From Bradyrhizobium australiense (GTDB lineage: Bacteria > Pseudomonadota > Alphaproteobacteria > Rhizobiales > Xanthobacteraceae): DNA of 64,000 nt. The stretch is taken from assembly GCF_013114825.1 (NCBI RefSeq), contig NZ_JAAVLX010000003.1, forward strand, positions 496,001 through 560,000, written 5' to 3'. Shown here one piece after another: positions 26,135-34,622 of this stretch. The translations under genes were made by a program, and so were the position numbers. The notes under the pieces are model-generated. The model was given only the letters and a program-made list of their open reading frames with translations. It made no database searches and was not told where the DNA came from. Every line of letters begins with the position of its first letter. The stretch's first letter is position 1.

Positions 26135-26683
26135 TTAGTTGTAGTCTGAATATTTGAACTGCGGCATCGCCTTGAGCTGCTCCTTGGTGCCACTCATCAC
26201 GGCGTGATCGGGCATCCAGTCGTTCGCATCGGCGCTGCGCGCCGTATTCGTCGTCGTGGCGCCCGTGGCCGCGCCGGTCGTGGTCTCGCGCTGCGTGCCT
26301 GCAGTGTCGCGCGTCGTGGTGCCGGGCGCGGTCGAGCTGGTACGGACCGGCTCCTCGACGAATTTCAGCTTGTCCATGGAAACGGCGATGTCGTGCTCGC
26401 CCATCCCCAGGAAGCCGCCGACGCCGATGACGACGGCATTGACCTTGCCGGTCTTGTCCAGGATCAGCTCGTTGATGTCGCCGAGCTTTTCATTTGCTTC
26501 ATTATAGACGTCGAGGCCCATGAGCTTGGACGCGCGCCAGTTGCCCTTGAGCATCATCTTTTCCTGCGAGCCGGCGGTCGTCGCGGCGGGGGCGGCGGGC
26601 TGAGCCGTCTGCGCGGTCTGCGCATAGGCGGAAGCACTGAAAACGGCGGCACTCAAGAGAGCCGCGGCTAAGAGTTTCTGCAT
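26135..26683 (-). CDS. Secreted PRC-barrel domain protein
   Basis: 182 residues from ATG 26683, with GGAGGA upstream. A signal peptide ends ASAYAQT. The PRC barrel covers about residues 45-110 (WRASKLMGLDVYNEANEKLGDINELILDKTGKVNAVVIGVGGFLGMGEHDIAVSM). The following 45 residues are almost only Thr, Ala, Gly and Arg and are probably flexible. The C-terminus (MPDHAVMSGTKEQLKAMPQFKYSDYN) is conserved in related rhizobial proteins. Such periplasmic PRC proteins have no agreed function. It has its own terminator. Confidence 0.88.
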   Translation of the reverse strand: MQKLLAAALLSAAVFSASAYAQTAQTAQPAAPAATTAGSQEKMMLKGNWRASKLMGLDVYNEANEKLGDINELILDKTGKVNAVVIGVGGFLGMGEHDIAVSMDKLKFVEEPVRTSSTAPGTTTRDTAGTQRETTTGAATGATTTNTARSADANDWMPDHAVMSGTKEQLKAMPQFKYSDYN

Positions 26684-27254
26684 TTCTGTCCTCCTCCGAA
26701 AATCGGTCGATGCTCCTAGAACAGAACGCATGCGCGAATGTTCCTCTGCATCCGGGAGAAGTTTCGGAACGACGTGAGGATGCGGCGCGACGATGCCTTA
26801 TTTTGCCGGTTTCTTGCTGCGACACCAACGCATCGGTACGCGCTGACGTCTAACCCGTTCCCGGGCATGGGCGCTCTCCTATGCCGCGCCCTGTCCGAGT
26901 CCGTCAAACCAAGCAAGCGAGGCGGGTTTCACGGTCTGCACTTCGCGCCTCGTTGCTTAAACCGCGGTGTCCGCTTTGTCCGACTGTGTCATTGCCCGGT
27001 CACGTCCCAAAGCCAAATCAGCCGTATGCTGAAGCGGTATGGCCGCAAACAAGGTAACGGCGGTACACGGGCGCAACAGGCGCAACTGGAGCCGTCGGCG
27101 GACGGCTCCTCTTTGGCTTCCGGTCCGATCGCCGAGATACTCCGACCGAACCGGCACTTTTCGCGCCACCCAGGAGGTCGGTCCGGAGGGCTGGCGATGC
27201 CAGGCTTGCTTTGCTATGAAGCGTCCAAGCACCTGCCTCGCCACGCGGGTCCGC
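26684..27254. other. Gene-free stretch upstream of tRNA-Arg
   Basis: About 570 bases without a convincing gene. A hairpin with perfect 9-bp arms (GGAGCCGTC at 27088, GACGGCTCC at 27101) is followed by TCTTT and could be a weak terminator. Open frames here carry no ribosome site and run into the tRNA, so they are not called. Confidence 0.5.
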
Positions 27255-27331
27255 GGTCCCGTAGCTCAGCCGGATAGAGCGACGGTTTCCTAAACCGTAG
27301 GTCGGAAGTTCGAGTCTTCCCGGGATCGCCA
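27255..27331 (+). tRNA. tRNA-Arg (anticodon CCT)
   Basis: A 77-base cloverleaf including an encoded CCA end. The acceptor stem GGTCCCG/CGGGATC (one G-T pair) is followed by D arm GCTC...GAGC, anticodon arm ACGGT-TTCCTAA-ACCGT and T arm GGAAG-TTCGAGT-CTTCC. Loop bases CCT read AGG arginine codons. Confidence 0.96.
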
Positions 27332-27399
27332 GCACGCTCCGGCTCTATAAATGCGGATCGTCCGCGGTTCGAGCCAGCTCATGACAGACGTCGTAACTG

Positions 27400-27664
27400 T
27401 CACTCCGAACCCACCGCGATCAGCGGCATGCGCTTGATCTTTGCGCCGATTACTGCGCCCGGCGCTTTCCCGCCAAAGCGAAACCCCAGCCTCCCGCCGC
27501 CATCAGCGCCGGAATCAGCAACAGAAAACCCCACGGTATCGCCGTCTTGACGGCCGTAACGACGCCGGGGAGGCGAACAACTCGCTGAGCGCGGTCGACA
27601 GCCAGAAACTCGCATTCGTTACGAGCGCCACCATGCCGGCCACTGTATGAACGATCTTGATCAT
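27400..27664 (-). pseudogene. Decayed small membrane-protein gene with two frameshifts
   Basis: Reading leftward from ATG 27664, the frames join as MIKIVHTVAGMVALVTNASFWLSTALSELFASP, then after a shift near 27565 VVTAVKTAIPWGFLLLIPALMAAGGWGFALAGKRR, then after a second shift near 27460 GAVIGAKIKRMPLIA, ending at 27400. Put together, these segments look like one protein with hydrophobic helices, resembling a rhizobial hypothetical membrane protein known to me from memory, cut short at its C-terminus. No single frame is longer than about 70 codons. The function is unknown. Confidence 0.6.
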
Positions 27665-27695
27665 GGCTTCGATGCTTCCTGTGGGCTTGCTTCGG

Positions 27696-28064
27696 CTATG
27701 CGACGCAGACGCCTGGTACCGCGACCTTCTGGAACAGGTGTGGGGAGGCGACGGCCGAGGACGGATAGGCGGAGAGCTTTGCCCTGAATTCCGGATGCGT
27801 GAATGCGGCCCGGAAGGCGGCGGTGGATTCCCACACCGCGCAGTTCAGGTAGGTCGGGCTTTCACCGATTGCGCGGTGAAGCTGGGTCGAGATGAAGCCG
27901 GGCTGGCGCTTCATGAATGCCGCGTCGGCCTGCCAGGTTTTCAGGAAGGCCTGCTCGTCGGCCTTGTCGAGCGTGAAGAGGTTTACCAGCACGACCGAGG
28001 TGGCTTCGATTGCGATCTGGCGGTCGATCGGAAACGCGGGATCAAGCGGGCGCATGAGGGACAT
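27696..28064 (-). CDS. Antibiotic biosynthesis monooxygenase (ABM)-domain protein
   Basis: 122 residues from ATG 28064, preceded by CAGGAGCC. EATSVVLVNLFTLDKADEQAFLKTWQADAAFMKRQPGFISTQLHRAI is the ferredoxin-like ABM fold, followed by NCAVWESTAAFRAAFTHPEF. Family members oxidise small aromatic or quinone compounds without metal or flavin, or degrade haem. The gene is divergent from a MarR regulator across 98 bases containing a long inverted repeat. It is therefore probably induced by whatever aromatic ligand the regulator senses. Confidence 0.87.
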   Translation of the reverse strand: MSLMRPLDPAFPIDRQIAIEATSVVLVNLFTLDKADEQAFLKTWQADAAFMKRQPGFISTQLHRAIGESPTYLNCAVWESTAAFRAAFTHPEFRAKLSAYPSSAVASPHLFQKVAVPGVCVA

Positions 28065-28090
28065 GATGGCTCCTGTTTCGCTGTGGATAT

Positions 28091-28135
28091 ATGATGTCAA
28101 CATGGTACGATAGCGTCATACGTGGTTGACATCAT
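28091..28135. promoter_or_regulatory. Operator-like inverted repeat between ABM and MarR genes
   Basis: ATGATGTCAAC (28091-28101) and its exact complement GTTGACATCAT (28125-28135) are separated by 23 bases. The right arm includes TTGACA, a perfect -35 box for the MarR gene. The left arm includes the same box in the other direction. A regulator bound here would control both genes; MarR autoregulation is inferred. Confidence 0.7.
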
Positions 28136-28162
28136 AATGTCAATACAGTTTTATGGTGACAA

Positions 28163-28633
28163 ATGCGCGCGACCAAGCGAACCCCGGCCGGCGATGCCTT
28201 GACCGAATTCATCCTTGACCTGTTCAGGCTCAACGGCCTGCTTTTGACGGCGGGGGACCGCCTGGTGGCCCGGCTCGGGCTGACAAGTGCGCGCTGGCAG
28301 ATCCTCGGCGCGATCGTCGCCGCGGAGCGGCCGCAGCCGGTGGCATGGCTCGCGCGCGATCTCGGCGCCAATCGCCAGAACGTACAACGGATCGTCAACG
28401 ACCTGGAGAGGGAAGGACTCGTCGCGTTCGAGACCAACCCGCATCACCGGCGCGCGCAACTCGTCATTCTGACGGACAAGGGAAGGCAGACTTACGAGGC
28501 GGCCGGACTTTTGCAGGCTCCTTGGGTCAACGGCCTGTCGCAGGGGCTTTCAGTCAAAGAAATAGAAGCTGCCCACCGCGTCATCGCGGCGCTGCGACAG
28601 AAACTGGATGGCGAGGATGAACCTCAAGCGTGA
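28163..28633 (+). CDS. MarR-family transcriptional regulator
   Basis: 156 residues. The winged helix shows LTSARWQILGAIVAAERPQPVAWLARDLGANRQNVQRIVNDLEREGLVAFETNPHHRRAQLVILTDKG, the typical recognition helix and wing. The flanking helices (residues 1-35 and 110-156) would form the dimer interface. It is divergent from the ABM monooxygenase gene, with an 11-bp-arm inverted repeat between them, so it probably represses both. The ligand is unknown. Confidence 0.93.
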   Translation: MRATKRTPAGDALTEFILDLFRLNGLLLTAGDRLVARLGLTSARWQILGAIVAAERPQPVAWLARDLGANRQNVQRIVNDLEREGLVAFETNPHHRRAQLVILTDKGRQTYEAAGLLQAPWVNGLSQGLSVKEIEAAHRVIAALRQKLDGEDEPQA

Positions 28634-28657
28634 ATGTCGTCCGACCCAGTGACCTTC

Positions 28658-29620
28658 TTACGCACCCTTCTCGAGCAACACCTTGAAATCCGCCCGTGCG
28701 CGTTGCGCTTCGCGCTTGGCGGTCTCTGATGCCTCGCCGAGACCGAAATAGCCATGGATCAGGCCGAGGCCGTCATAATAGCTGGTCGGCACGCCGGCCG
28801 CCTTTAGGGCGTCGGCGTAGGCCTTGCCCTCGTCGCGCAAGGGATCGAACCATGCGGTGCAGACGATCGCCGGCGCTACGCCGGCAAGGTTTTTGGCGCG
28901 TAGCGGCGAGACGCGCCAGTCGGTGCCGTGCGTTTTGTCTTCGAGGTAGTGGCCGCAAAACCATTCCATGGTGGCACGGGTGAGGAAATAGCCTTCGGCG
29001 TTCGCGCTGCGCGAAGGGAAGCGGGCGTTTTCCGCTGCGTCTGCGAAATTTCCGGCGACATCGGTGACGGGATAGACCAGGAATTGCGCAGCCAGCCTGA
29101 TGCCGGCGTCGCGGCAGGCGATCGCGGTGGCGGCCGCCAGATTGCCGCCCGCACTGTCGCCGGCGACGCCGATGCGCGCGGCATCGCCACCGAATTCGGC
29201 GATGCGGGCGATGACGTCCTGTGTGGCCGCGAAGGCGTCCTCGAAGGCGCCGGGAAAGCGCACCTCGGGCGGGCGGCGGTAATCGACCGAGATGACGACG
29301 GCGCCGGTCTCGATCGCCAGCCAGCGCGCCTGCCGGTCGTGGGTCTCCAGATCGCCCGCAACCCAGCCGCCGCCATGAAAGAACACGACGGTCGGCGATC
29401 TGTCGTTCGAGTTCCGGTAGGCCCGCGCAGCAAGGAACCCAGCCGCGCCTTTCACCTTGATATCTTCCGTGCTCATCACCGGAGGCGGAGGAACCGCCGC
29501 GCGCGAGGCCGCCAAAGCGCGAAGCGCATCGCGCGCGCTCTGCGGCGTCATCGTCGCGGGATCGCGCAGCGGCAGCAGCGGAATGATCTGGGCGACGACG
29601 GGATCGAGCGGCGGAATCAT
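28658..29620 (-). CDS. Alpha/beta hydrolase of the hormone-sensitive-lipase (HSL) family
   Basis: 320 residues from ATG 29620 with AGAGG upstream; the longer frame to 30091 lacks one. HGGGWVAGD is the oxyanion-hole motif and GDSAGG carries the nucleophile Ser. The later DPLRDEG and LIHGYF supply Asp and His. This is a cytoplasmic carboxylesterase for short acyl esters in the HSL (acetyl-hydrolase) group. The exact ester is unknown. It lies next to a MarR/ABM pair, but on the opposite strand to MarR and converging with it, so no common operon is implied. Confidence 0.92.
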   Translation of the reverse strand: MIPPLDPVVAQIIPLLPLRDPATMTPQSARDALRALAASRAAVPPPPVMSTEDIKVKGAAGFLAARAYRNSNDRSPTVVFFHGGGWVAGDLETHDRQARWLAIETGAVVISVDYRRPPEVRFPGAFEDAFAATQDVIARIAEFGGDAARIGVAGDSAGGNLAAATAIACRDAGIRLAAQFLVYPVTDVAGNFADAAENARFPSRSANAEGYFLTRATMEWFCGHYLEDKTHGTDWRVSPLRAKNLAGVAPAIVCTAWFDPLRDEGKAYADALKAAGVPTSYYDGLGLIHGYFGLGEASETAKREAQRARADFKVLLEKGA

Positions 29621-29872
29621 GCGAGGCCTCTGTGCGGAACAGCGCGCCAGCATAGGTAACGGGCGCGGCTGCCGCAATTGCGGCGTTAGGCGCAAGCAGG
29701 CGTCCAGCCAAGCCGGCAGATTTTCCTTCAATTGATAAGAATTCCCGGGAAGCGGATGCGCGGCGCGCGGCGATCGAATCGCGGTCCGTTTACTTCTGGT
29801 TATCCTTAAACCAGCGTGCGCGGGGAACGGGCGGACGCGCCGATCATTACACCTTTCAGACGGAGTGATGCG

Positions 29873-30115
29873 ATGGATCAAATTTCCGGAATGGATCGGG
29901 CGCTCGATGAAATGCTGGTGCATCTCGGCGGGATGGTGCTGAAACTTTCCAGGCCGCAGGTAACGCGAACGCCCGAAGAGCGGCGTGCGCTGGCGTGTTC
30001 GGTCAACCAATATTCGGTGTGCGCGGCGCGCTCGGGTGATCCGCGCGTGCACCAGCTCAAGGCCGAGCTTGAGGAAACGATCAAGCCACATTTGCGGCTG
30101 GTCGCCAGCCGGTAA
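29873..30115 (+). CDS. Small protein of unknown function
   Basis: 80 residues from ATG 29873, with CGGAG 8 bases upstream. It begins MDQISGMDRALDEMLVHLGGMVLKLS and later reads VNQYSVCAARSGDPRVHQLKAELEETIKPHL. It looks helical, with no signal peptide and no membrane segment. I do not recognise a family. It is convergent with the di-haem protein gene. The longer frame from 29816 has no ribosome site. Confidence 0.6.
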   Translation: MDQISGMDRALDEMLVHLGGMVLKLSRPQVTRTPEERRALACSVNQYSVCAARSGDPRVHQLKAELEETIKPHLRLVASR

Positions 30116-30151
30116 GCCAGCCGTTCGATTCCGTAACGTTGCTCGAATGAC

Positions 30152-31999
30152 TCAGAGCGTCTTTAGGTATTCGATCAGCGCCTTTCGATCGTCGGCCGAC
30201 AGCTCCGGTCCGATAACGCCCTTGATTTCCTTGTCCTTGCGGTAGTCCTTCCTGAATTCGTGGCCCCGGTTCGAGTTGCCGCGAATCGAGGTGTCGAGTT
30301 CGAAACCGTTCTTGAAGGGCTCGGTCTTATAGCCAAGCTTCACCGGATCGTACTCGCGGCTGCCGAGGTAGAATTTCGTCGGTCTCTTCTCCGGATCGCC
30401 GAGCAGATCGTCGATGGTCGGCACCGAACCGTTGTGCAGATAGGGCGGCGTCGCCCAGATGCCGTTCAGCGGACGGACCTTGTAGGCCAATTCGCCCCTG
30501 AGTTCGTTCGGCATGTATCCGTCGATCCGCTTCCGGTCAGCGGGACTGACCGGCGGCTTCTTCTGGTCGAAGATGCTGTTGACGGTCTTCTCGACGAGTT
30601 CGCCGAGTGCGAATGCGAAGCTGGAGTTCTTGATGCCCAGATTTTCAGGAACCGCGACCGTTCGGGCGAGCATGTCTGCCGCCTGTGCGGGATCGGTCCC
30701 GATATGCGAGATCGGAACATTCTCGACCTTGAGGATCGCTTCGCCGGCCTCGTTCTTCCTCCACCAGTCCTTGTTGTTGAAATCGTAGAATGCTTCGCTC
30801 GTCACCGGCGGCCGGTGACACTCCTGACAATGGATCTTGTAGAGTTCGGCGCCCCGATCGGCCAGCTTCTGGTCGATCGGCGGCAGGATGTCGCCCGGCC
30901 ATTTCGGGGATCGGAGACCTGAAAACCCGTCCTTGGCACTCGGCGGGGCGTTGCCCCTGATCATCTGCTCCATCTCGTAGAGCGTCTCGACGTTGACGCT
31001 CGACTTGTAGAGTCCCTTGGACGGCTCGGTCAGATTGAGCTCGGCCGACACGCCGAGCGATTCGCCGGCATTGCGCACCATCGGCTGCATGATAGAGCCG
31101 TTATACTGCACCCAGTCGAACCATGACGTGTTCCAGATCCGGGGAAAATGCACCGGCGCGGAGGAGCCGGCGTAGTTCTCCGGCTTCTTCAAATCGAGTG
31201 AAAACACCTGATTGCCGATCCGGTTGAGCGCGTCGAGCCGTCCGTAACCTTCCAGAATGCTCTGCGAGGCGACGCGTTCTTCCAGATTTTTGACCTGCTT
31301 GTATTGGACAAGAACCTGGTCGAGCTGGTTCTTCAGCGTCTCGCGGTCGTCGATTGTGGATTCCGGACCCAAGATGCGCTCGGCGAAACGGCTGAAGCGG
31401 CCGGGCCAATAGCGCGTCAGCAGCAGCGAGACGCCCATGCCTTGTTTCATCTTGAACAGGTCGGTCAGCGCCGGTCCGCCGTCGATGACGACAGCGGTGT
31501 CCTTGTAGGTGAAGCTGCCGGTGTGGCAGGCCGCGCAGGTCAGGCCGACGCCGGTCATGTCCTGCTTGTTGCGCGGGTTCTTCCACGGCGCGCCGGTCGG
31601 GTCCAGCATCGGTCCGCCCTGCGCGAAGCCGATCGGAAGCGCCTTCTTGCCGGGGATGACGGTATCGGCAATGAACCCGTAGCGATCGAGATAGGCGGTC
31701 TCGCTGAACAGGCCGACTTCGGTGAACAACAGCCAGGGAATCGTCGGCTGCTCCAGCGCCATGAACCATTCGTAGGGAAAGCCGAAGGTCCGCGTTCCCT
31801 GATCGGCGTGATAGAACCAGCTCAGCTTTTCCTTGGCGACGCCCTGATCGAGCCAGACGGTTTTCTTCGGTGTGGGATGCTCCACGATCTTGACGTGAAG
31901 ATCCTGCCAGAGCTTGGTGATGTCGTCCCTGACGGCGGCGTAACCGATGCCGACGACCGCCAGCGCGATCACAATTTTCGCAATCCTCCAGCCCCGCAT
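30152..31999 (-). CDS. Di-haem c-type cytochrome, RoxA/peroxidase-like
   Basis: 615 residues with an N-terminal membrane anchor or signal (IAKIVIALAVVGIGYAAV). There are two haem-c attachment sites: CAACH in GVGLTCAACHTGSF and CQECH in IHCQECHRPPV. The C-terminal block RPLNGIWATPPYLHNGSVPTIDDLL and FYLGSREYDPVKLGY resembles the extended di-haem family that includes the rubber oxygenases RoxA/RoxB, rather than the shorter CcpA peroxidases. It is probably periplasmic. Whether it is an oxygenase or peroxidase cannot be settled here. It is divergent from the hydrolase at 32238. Confidence 0.85.
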   Translation of the reverse strand: MRGWRIAKIVIALAVVGIGYAAVRDDITKLWQDLHVKIVEHPTPKKTVWLDQGVAKEKLSWFYHADQGTRTFGFPYEWFMALEQPTIPWLLFTEVGLFSETAYLDRYGFIADTVIPGKKALPIGFAQGGPMLDPTGAPWKNPRNKQDMTGVGLTCAACHTGSFTYKDTAVVIDGGPALTDLFKMKQGMGVSLLLTRYWPGRFSRFAERILGPESTIDDRETLKNQLDQVLVQYKQVKNLEERVASQSILEGYGRLDALNRIGNQVFSLDLKKPENYAGSSAPVHFPRIWNTSWFDWVQYNGSIMQPMVRNAGESLGVSAELNLTEPSKGLYKSSVNVETLYEMEQMIRGNAPPSAKDGFSGLRSPKWPGDILPPIDQKLADRGAELYKIHCQECHRPPVTSEAFYDFNNKDWWRKNEAGEAILKVENVPISHIGTDPAQAADMLARTVAVPENLGIKNSSFAFALGELVEKTVNSIFDQKKPPVSPADRKRIDGYMPNELRGELAYKVRPLNGIWATPPYLHNGSVPTIDDLLGDPEKRPTKFYLGSREYDPVKLGYKTEPFKNGFELDTSIRGNSNRGHEFRKDYRKDKEIKGVIGPELSADDRKALIEYLKTL

Positions 32000-32237
32000 G
32001 GCCTGCCCCTTGTCAAAACCGCGCTGGTGGCGCGCAATATCCGTCTGCTATCAAAAAACGCCGCAAGGCGAATCGCCCTCGGCGTGCGATCGAATAAGAT
32101 GCCACCTTATAGTCGCGCCATGGGCCTGTCCATAAATCCGGTTGTTCGGGCCTGCAGTGATTTCGGTCGGATCATCTCCCGCCGGGATTTTTCCAGTATA
32201 GAGTGCCGATCATGCAATTGAATGTTGGCCAGTTCAC

Positions 32238-32960
32238 ATGACGGCAGAAGCGGCGGAACGCTTGCGAATCGAGATCGGCCCCGATCAGGCGGTTTCCGGG
32301 CTATTGGCGCAGCCGCCACAGCCCCGCGCCTGTTACGTGTTCGCGCACGGGGCCGGCGCGGGCATGACCCATTCGTCGATGGAAACGGTTGCGGCTGGTC
32401 TTGCCGAGCGCGGCATCGCGACGCTGCGCTATCAGTTTCCCTATATGGAGAAAGGCGGCAAACGGCCCGATCCGCCCGCGGTTGCGCATGCCGCCGTACG
32501 AGCGGCCGTGGCTGAAGCCGGGCGACGCTTTCCCTCGCTGCCGCTGATCGCGGGCGGCCGATCGTTCGGCGGACGGATGACGTCGCAGGCGCAGGCGCTT
32601 TCGCCGTTGCCCGGCGTTGGCGCTCTCGTGTTTCTCGGCTTTCCCTTGCATCCGGCCGGAAAACCTTCCAGCGAGCGCGCCAGGCATCTCGCCGACGTCA
32701 CAATCCCGATGCTGTTTTTGCAGGGCACGCGCGATGCGTTGGCCGAGCTGAGCCTGCTCGAGCCAGTCGCCAAAAGCCTGGGTTCGCGCGCGACGCTGCA
32801 TTTGCTTGATGGCGCCGATCATTCCTTTCATGTGCTGAAGAGTTCGGGACGGAATGATCGCGCGGTGATGGACGAGGCGCTGGACGCGTTCGCCGCGTGG
32901 GTAGACGACACTGTCGGTTTATCTCTCAGATGTCGTCCCTGCGAACGCAGGGACCCATAA
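32238..32960 (+). CDS. Alpha/beta-hydrolase of the KANL3/Tex30-like family
   Basis: 240 residues. YVFAHGAGAGMTHSSMETVAAGLAERGIATLRYQFPY opens the fold and GGRSFGGRMTSQ carries the nucleophile Ser. Asp and His come from QGTRDALAE and DGADHSFHV. This is a small cytoplasmic hydrolase of dienelactone-hydrolase type with unknown substrate. Its last residues, GLSLRCRPCERRDP, are the translation of an intergenic repeat that starts at 32932. The original stop seems to have been replaced when the repeat entered. Confidence 0.87.
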   Translation: MTAEAAERLRIEIGPDQAVSGLLAQPPQPRACYVFAHGAGAGMTHSSMETVAAGLAERGIATLRYQFPYMEKGGKRPDPPAVAHAAVRAAVAEAGRRFPSLPLIAGGRSFGGRMTSQAQALSPLPGVGALVFLGFPLHPAGKPSSERARHLADVTIPMLFLQGTRDALAELSLLEPVAKSLGSRATLHLLDGADHSFHVLKSSGRNDRAVMDEALDAFAAWVDDTVGLSLRCRPCERRDP

Positions 32961-33054
32961 CCACGACTGTTCATTGTTGAAGAAAGCCGGCTCGTGCCCT
33001 TTCCGTTGGCCGCGGCGTATGGGTCCCGGCTCGCGCTTCGCTTGGCTGGACGAC
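32932..33054. repeat. GTCGTCCCTGCGAACGCAGGGACCCATA element
   Basis: It starts GTCGTCCCTGCG and ends GGCTGGACGAC. The inner GCGGCGTATGGGTCCC is the complement of the opening GGGACCCATA. A second copy is at 40345-40460. Its first part is translated as the C-terminus of the hydrolase. Confidence 0.8.
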
Positions 33055-33098
33055 GGGGAAAAAGTTGCGCTCCGCACCATCCTGGTTACCATGCATCC

Positions 33099-33833
33099 AT
33101 GACAAAAATCCTGATCGTCAATCCGAACACGACCGTCTCGATGACTGAAACGATCGGCGCCGCCGCGCGCGCCGTTGCAGCAGCAGGCACCGAAATATCC
33201 GCCGTCACGTCGGCGATGGGGCCGGTCTCGATCGAAGGATACTACGATGAGGCCTTTGCCGTGCCCGGCCTGATTCAGGCGCTGATGAATGCGCCGGATG
33301 CTGACGCTGGCATCATCGCCTGTTTCGACGACACCGGGCTCGACGCAGCGCGATCGGTGGCGCGCTTTCCGGTGGTCGGTATTTGCGAGGCGGCGCTGGT
33401 GACGGCCGGCCAAATCGCAAAACGCATCGCCATCGTCACCACGCTGCCGCGCTCGATCGTGCCGCTCGAAGAGCTGGTGCGCCGCTATGGCTTTGCGGAG
33501 AGGGCGCAGGTCACCGCCTGCGACGTCGCAGTGCTCGATCTCGAAAAGCCGGGCTCGGGTGCGGAAGCGAAGCTTGAAGCCGAGATTGCCCGCGCGCTCG
33601 ATAAAGGCGCGGAAACGATCGTGCTGGGCTGCGCAGGGATGGCCGATCTCGCGCAAAAACTGTCACGGAAATTCGGCGTTCCCGTTGTCGATGGCGTGGC
33701 GGCGGCGGTGAAGCAGGCCGAGGCGCTGGCCGGCTTGAAGCTGACGACATCTCGCCGCGGTTCATATGCATCGCCGGGCGCTAAGAATTACATCGGAATA
33801 CTGCAGCCGTTCGCGCCGAAACTCTCAGGCTGA
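33099..33833 (+). CDS. Aspartate/glutamate/hydantoin racemase family protein
   Basis: 244 residues, ATG 33099. The opening KILIVNPNTTVSMTETI and the two cysteine motifs IACFDDTGLDAAR and VLGCAGMADLA are those of HyuE-like hydantoin racemases, where the two Cys act as acid and base on opposite faces. The substrate may be a hydantoin, an allantoin-like compound or an amino acid. No hydantoinase or carbamoylase gene is nearby. Its end overlaps the convergent SDR gene by 9 bases. Confidence 0.9.
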   Translation: MTKILIVNPNTTVSMTETIGAAARAVAAAGTEISAVTSAMGPVSIEGYYDEAFAVPGLIQALMNAPDADAGIIACFDDTGLDAARSVARFPVVGICEAALVTAGQIAKRIAIVTTLPRSIVPLEELVRRYGFAERAQVTACDVAVLDLEKPGSGAEAKLEAEIARALDKGAETIVLGCAGMADLAQKLSRKFGVPVVDGVAAAVKQAEALAGLKLTTSRRGSYASPGAKNYIGILQPFAPKLSG

Positions 33834-34607
33834 CGCCGGCGCGCCGTAGATCTTGTCGCGCAGCCGGCGCATGCCGGCGAGCCAGCGGTCGCGGTTGGAG
33901 GCCTTGCGCAGCATGTATTCGGCGACCTGCGGGTGCGACAGGATGAGGAAGCGTTCTTCCGCCATCGCCTCGATCACCATGCGCGCCACTTCCGGCGGCT
34001 GCAGCACGCCGTCCACTCTCGCCGCGCTCGGGCCCGGCGTCGTCATGCCGGTTTGCACCGATTGCGGGCACAGCACGGAGACGCGGATGCCGCGGTCGCC
34101 ATATTGAATGGCGAGATGTTCGGCGAGCGCCACGGCGGCGTTTTTGGTGACGCCGTAAGGCATCGAGTTCAGCGACGCCAGCAGGCCCGCCGCGGAAGCG
34201 GTGTTGAGGAGATAGCCGGAGCCCCGCGCGAGCATTCCGGGCACCAGCGCGCGGGCCGCGAATACATGGCTCATGACATGGACGCGCCAGCTCACCTCCC
34301 AGTCGGCGTCGGAGGCCGTCTCCTGTCCCTTGCGCGAGAGGCCGGCATTGGAGAAGAACACGTCGACCGGGCCATACTTGGCTTCGGCGGCGGCGATCAG
34401 CGCCTTGATGTCTTCCTCGAGCCCGACGTCGGCGGTGATCGGCAGCCCATCGATGTCGCCCGCGACCTTGGCCAGCTTCTCGCGCGAGGTTTTCAGATCG
34501 GCGACGACGACGCCACGCGCGCCGGCTTCCGCATAGGCGCGCGCCACCGCTTCGCCGATGCCGCTCGCGGCTCCCGTAACGACGCAGACCTTGCCTTTGA
34601 CATGCAT
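33825..34607 (-). CDS. Short-chain dehydrogenase/reductase
   Basis: 260 residues. VTGAASGIG binds the nucleotide and FSNAG replaces the usual NNAG. The catalytic Ser is in TASAAGLLAS and Tyr/Lys in YGVTK. The C-terminal 60 residues (QPPEVARMVIEAMAEERFLILSHPQVAEYMLRKASNRDRWLAGM) are longer than in the smallest SDRs and resemble a group of uncharacterised actinobacterial/rhizobial oxidoreductases. It lies 15 bases downstream of the ketopantoate-reductase-like gene in one minus-strand operon, so both probably act on the same oxo- or hydroxy-acid. Confidence 0.9.
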   Translation of the reverse strand: MHVKGKVCVVTGAASGIGEAVARAYAEAGARGVVVADLKTSREKLAKVAGDIDGLPITADVGLEEDIKALIAAAEAKYGPVDVFFSNAGLSRKGQETASDADWEVSWRVHVMSHVFAARALVPGMLARGSGYLLNTASAAGLLASLNSMPYGVTKNAAVALAEHLAIQYGDRGIRVSVLCPQSVQTGMTTPGPSAARVDGVLQPPEVARMVIEAMAEERFLILSHPQVAEYMLRKASNRDRWLAGMRRLRDKIYGAPASA

Positions 34608-34622
34608 GATGCGGTTTCCTCT

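Noticed and set aside
27018..27335. Minus-strand open frame beginning MLAIPGRLELPTYGLG
   Set aside because: It is translated from the complement of the tRNA-Arg gene, a known source of false proteins.
27255..27664. Integrated island at tRNA-Arg
   Set aside because: No integrase, no repeated tRNA end and no base-composition break could be seen.
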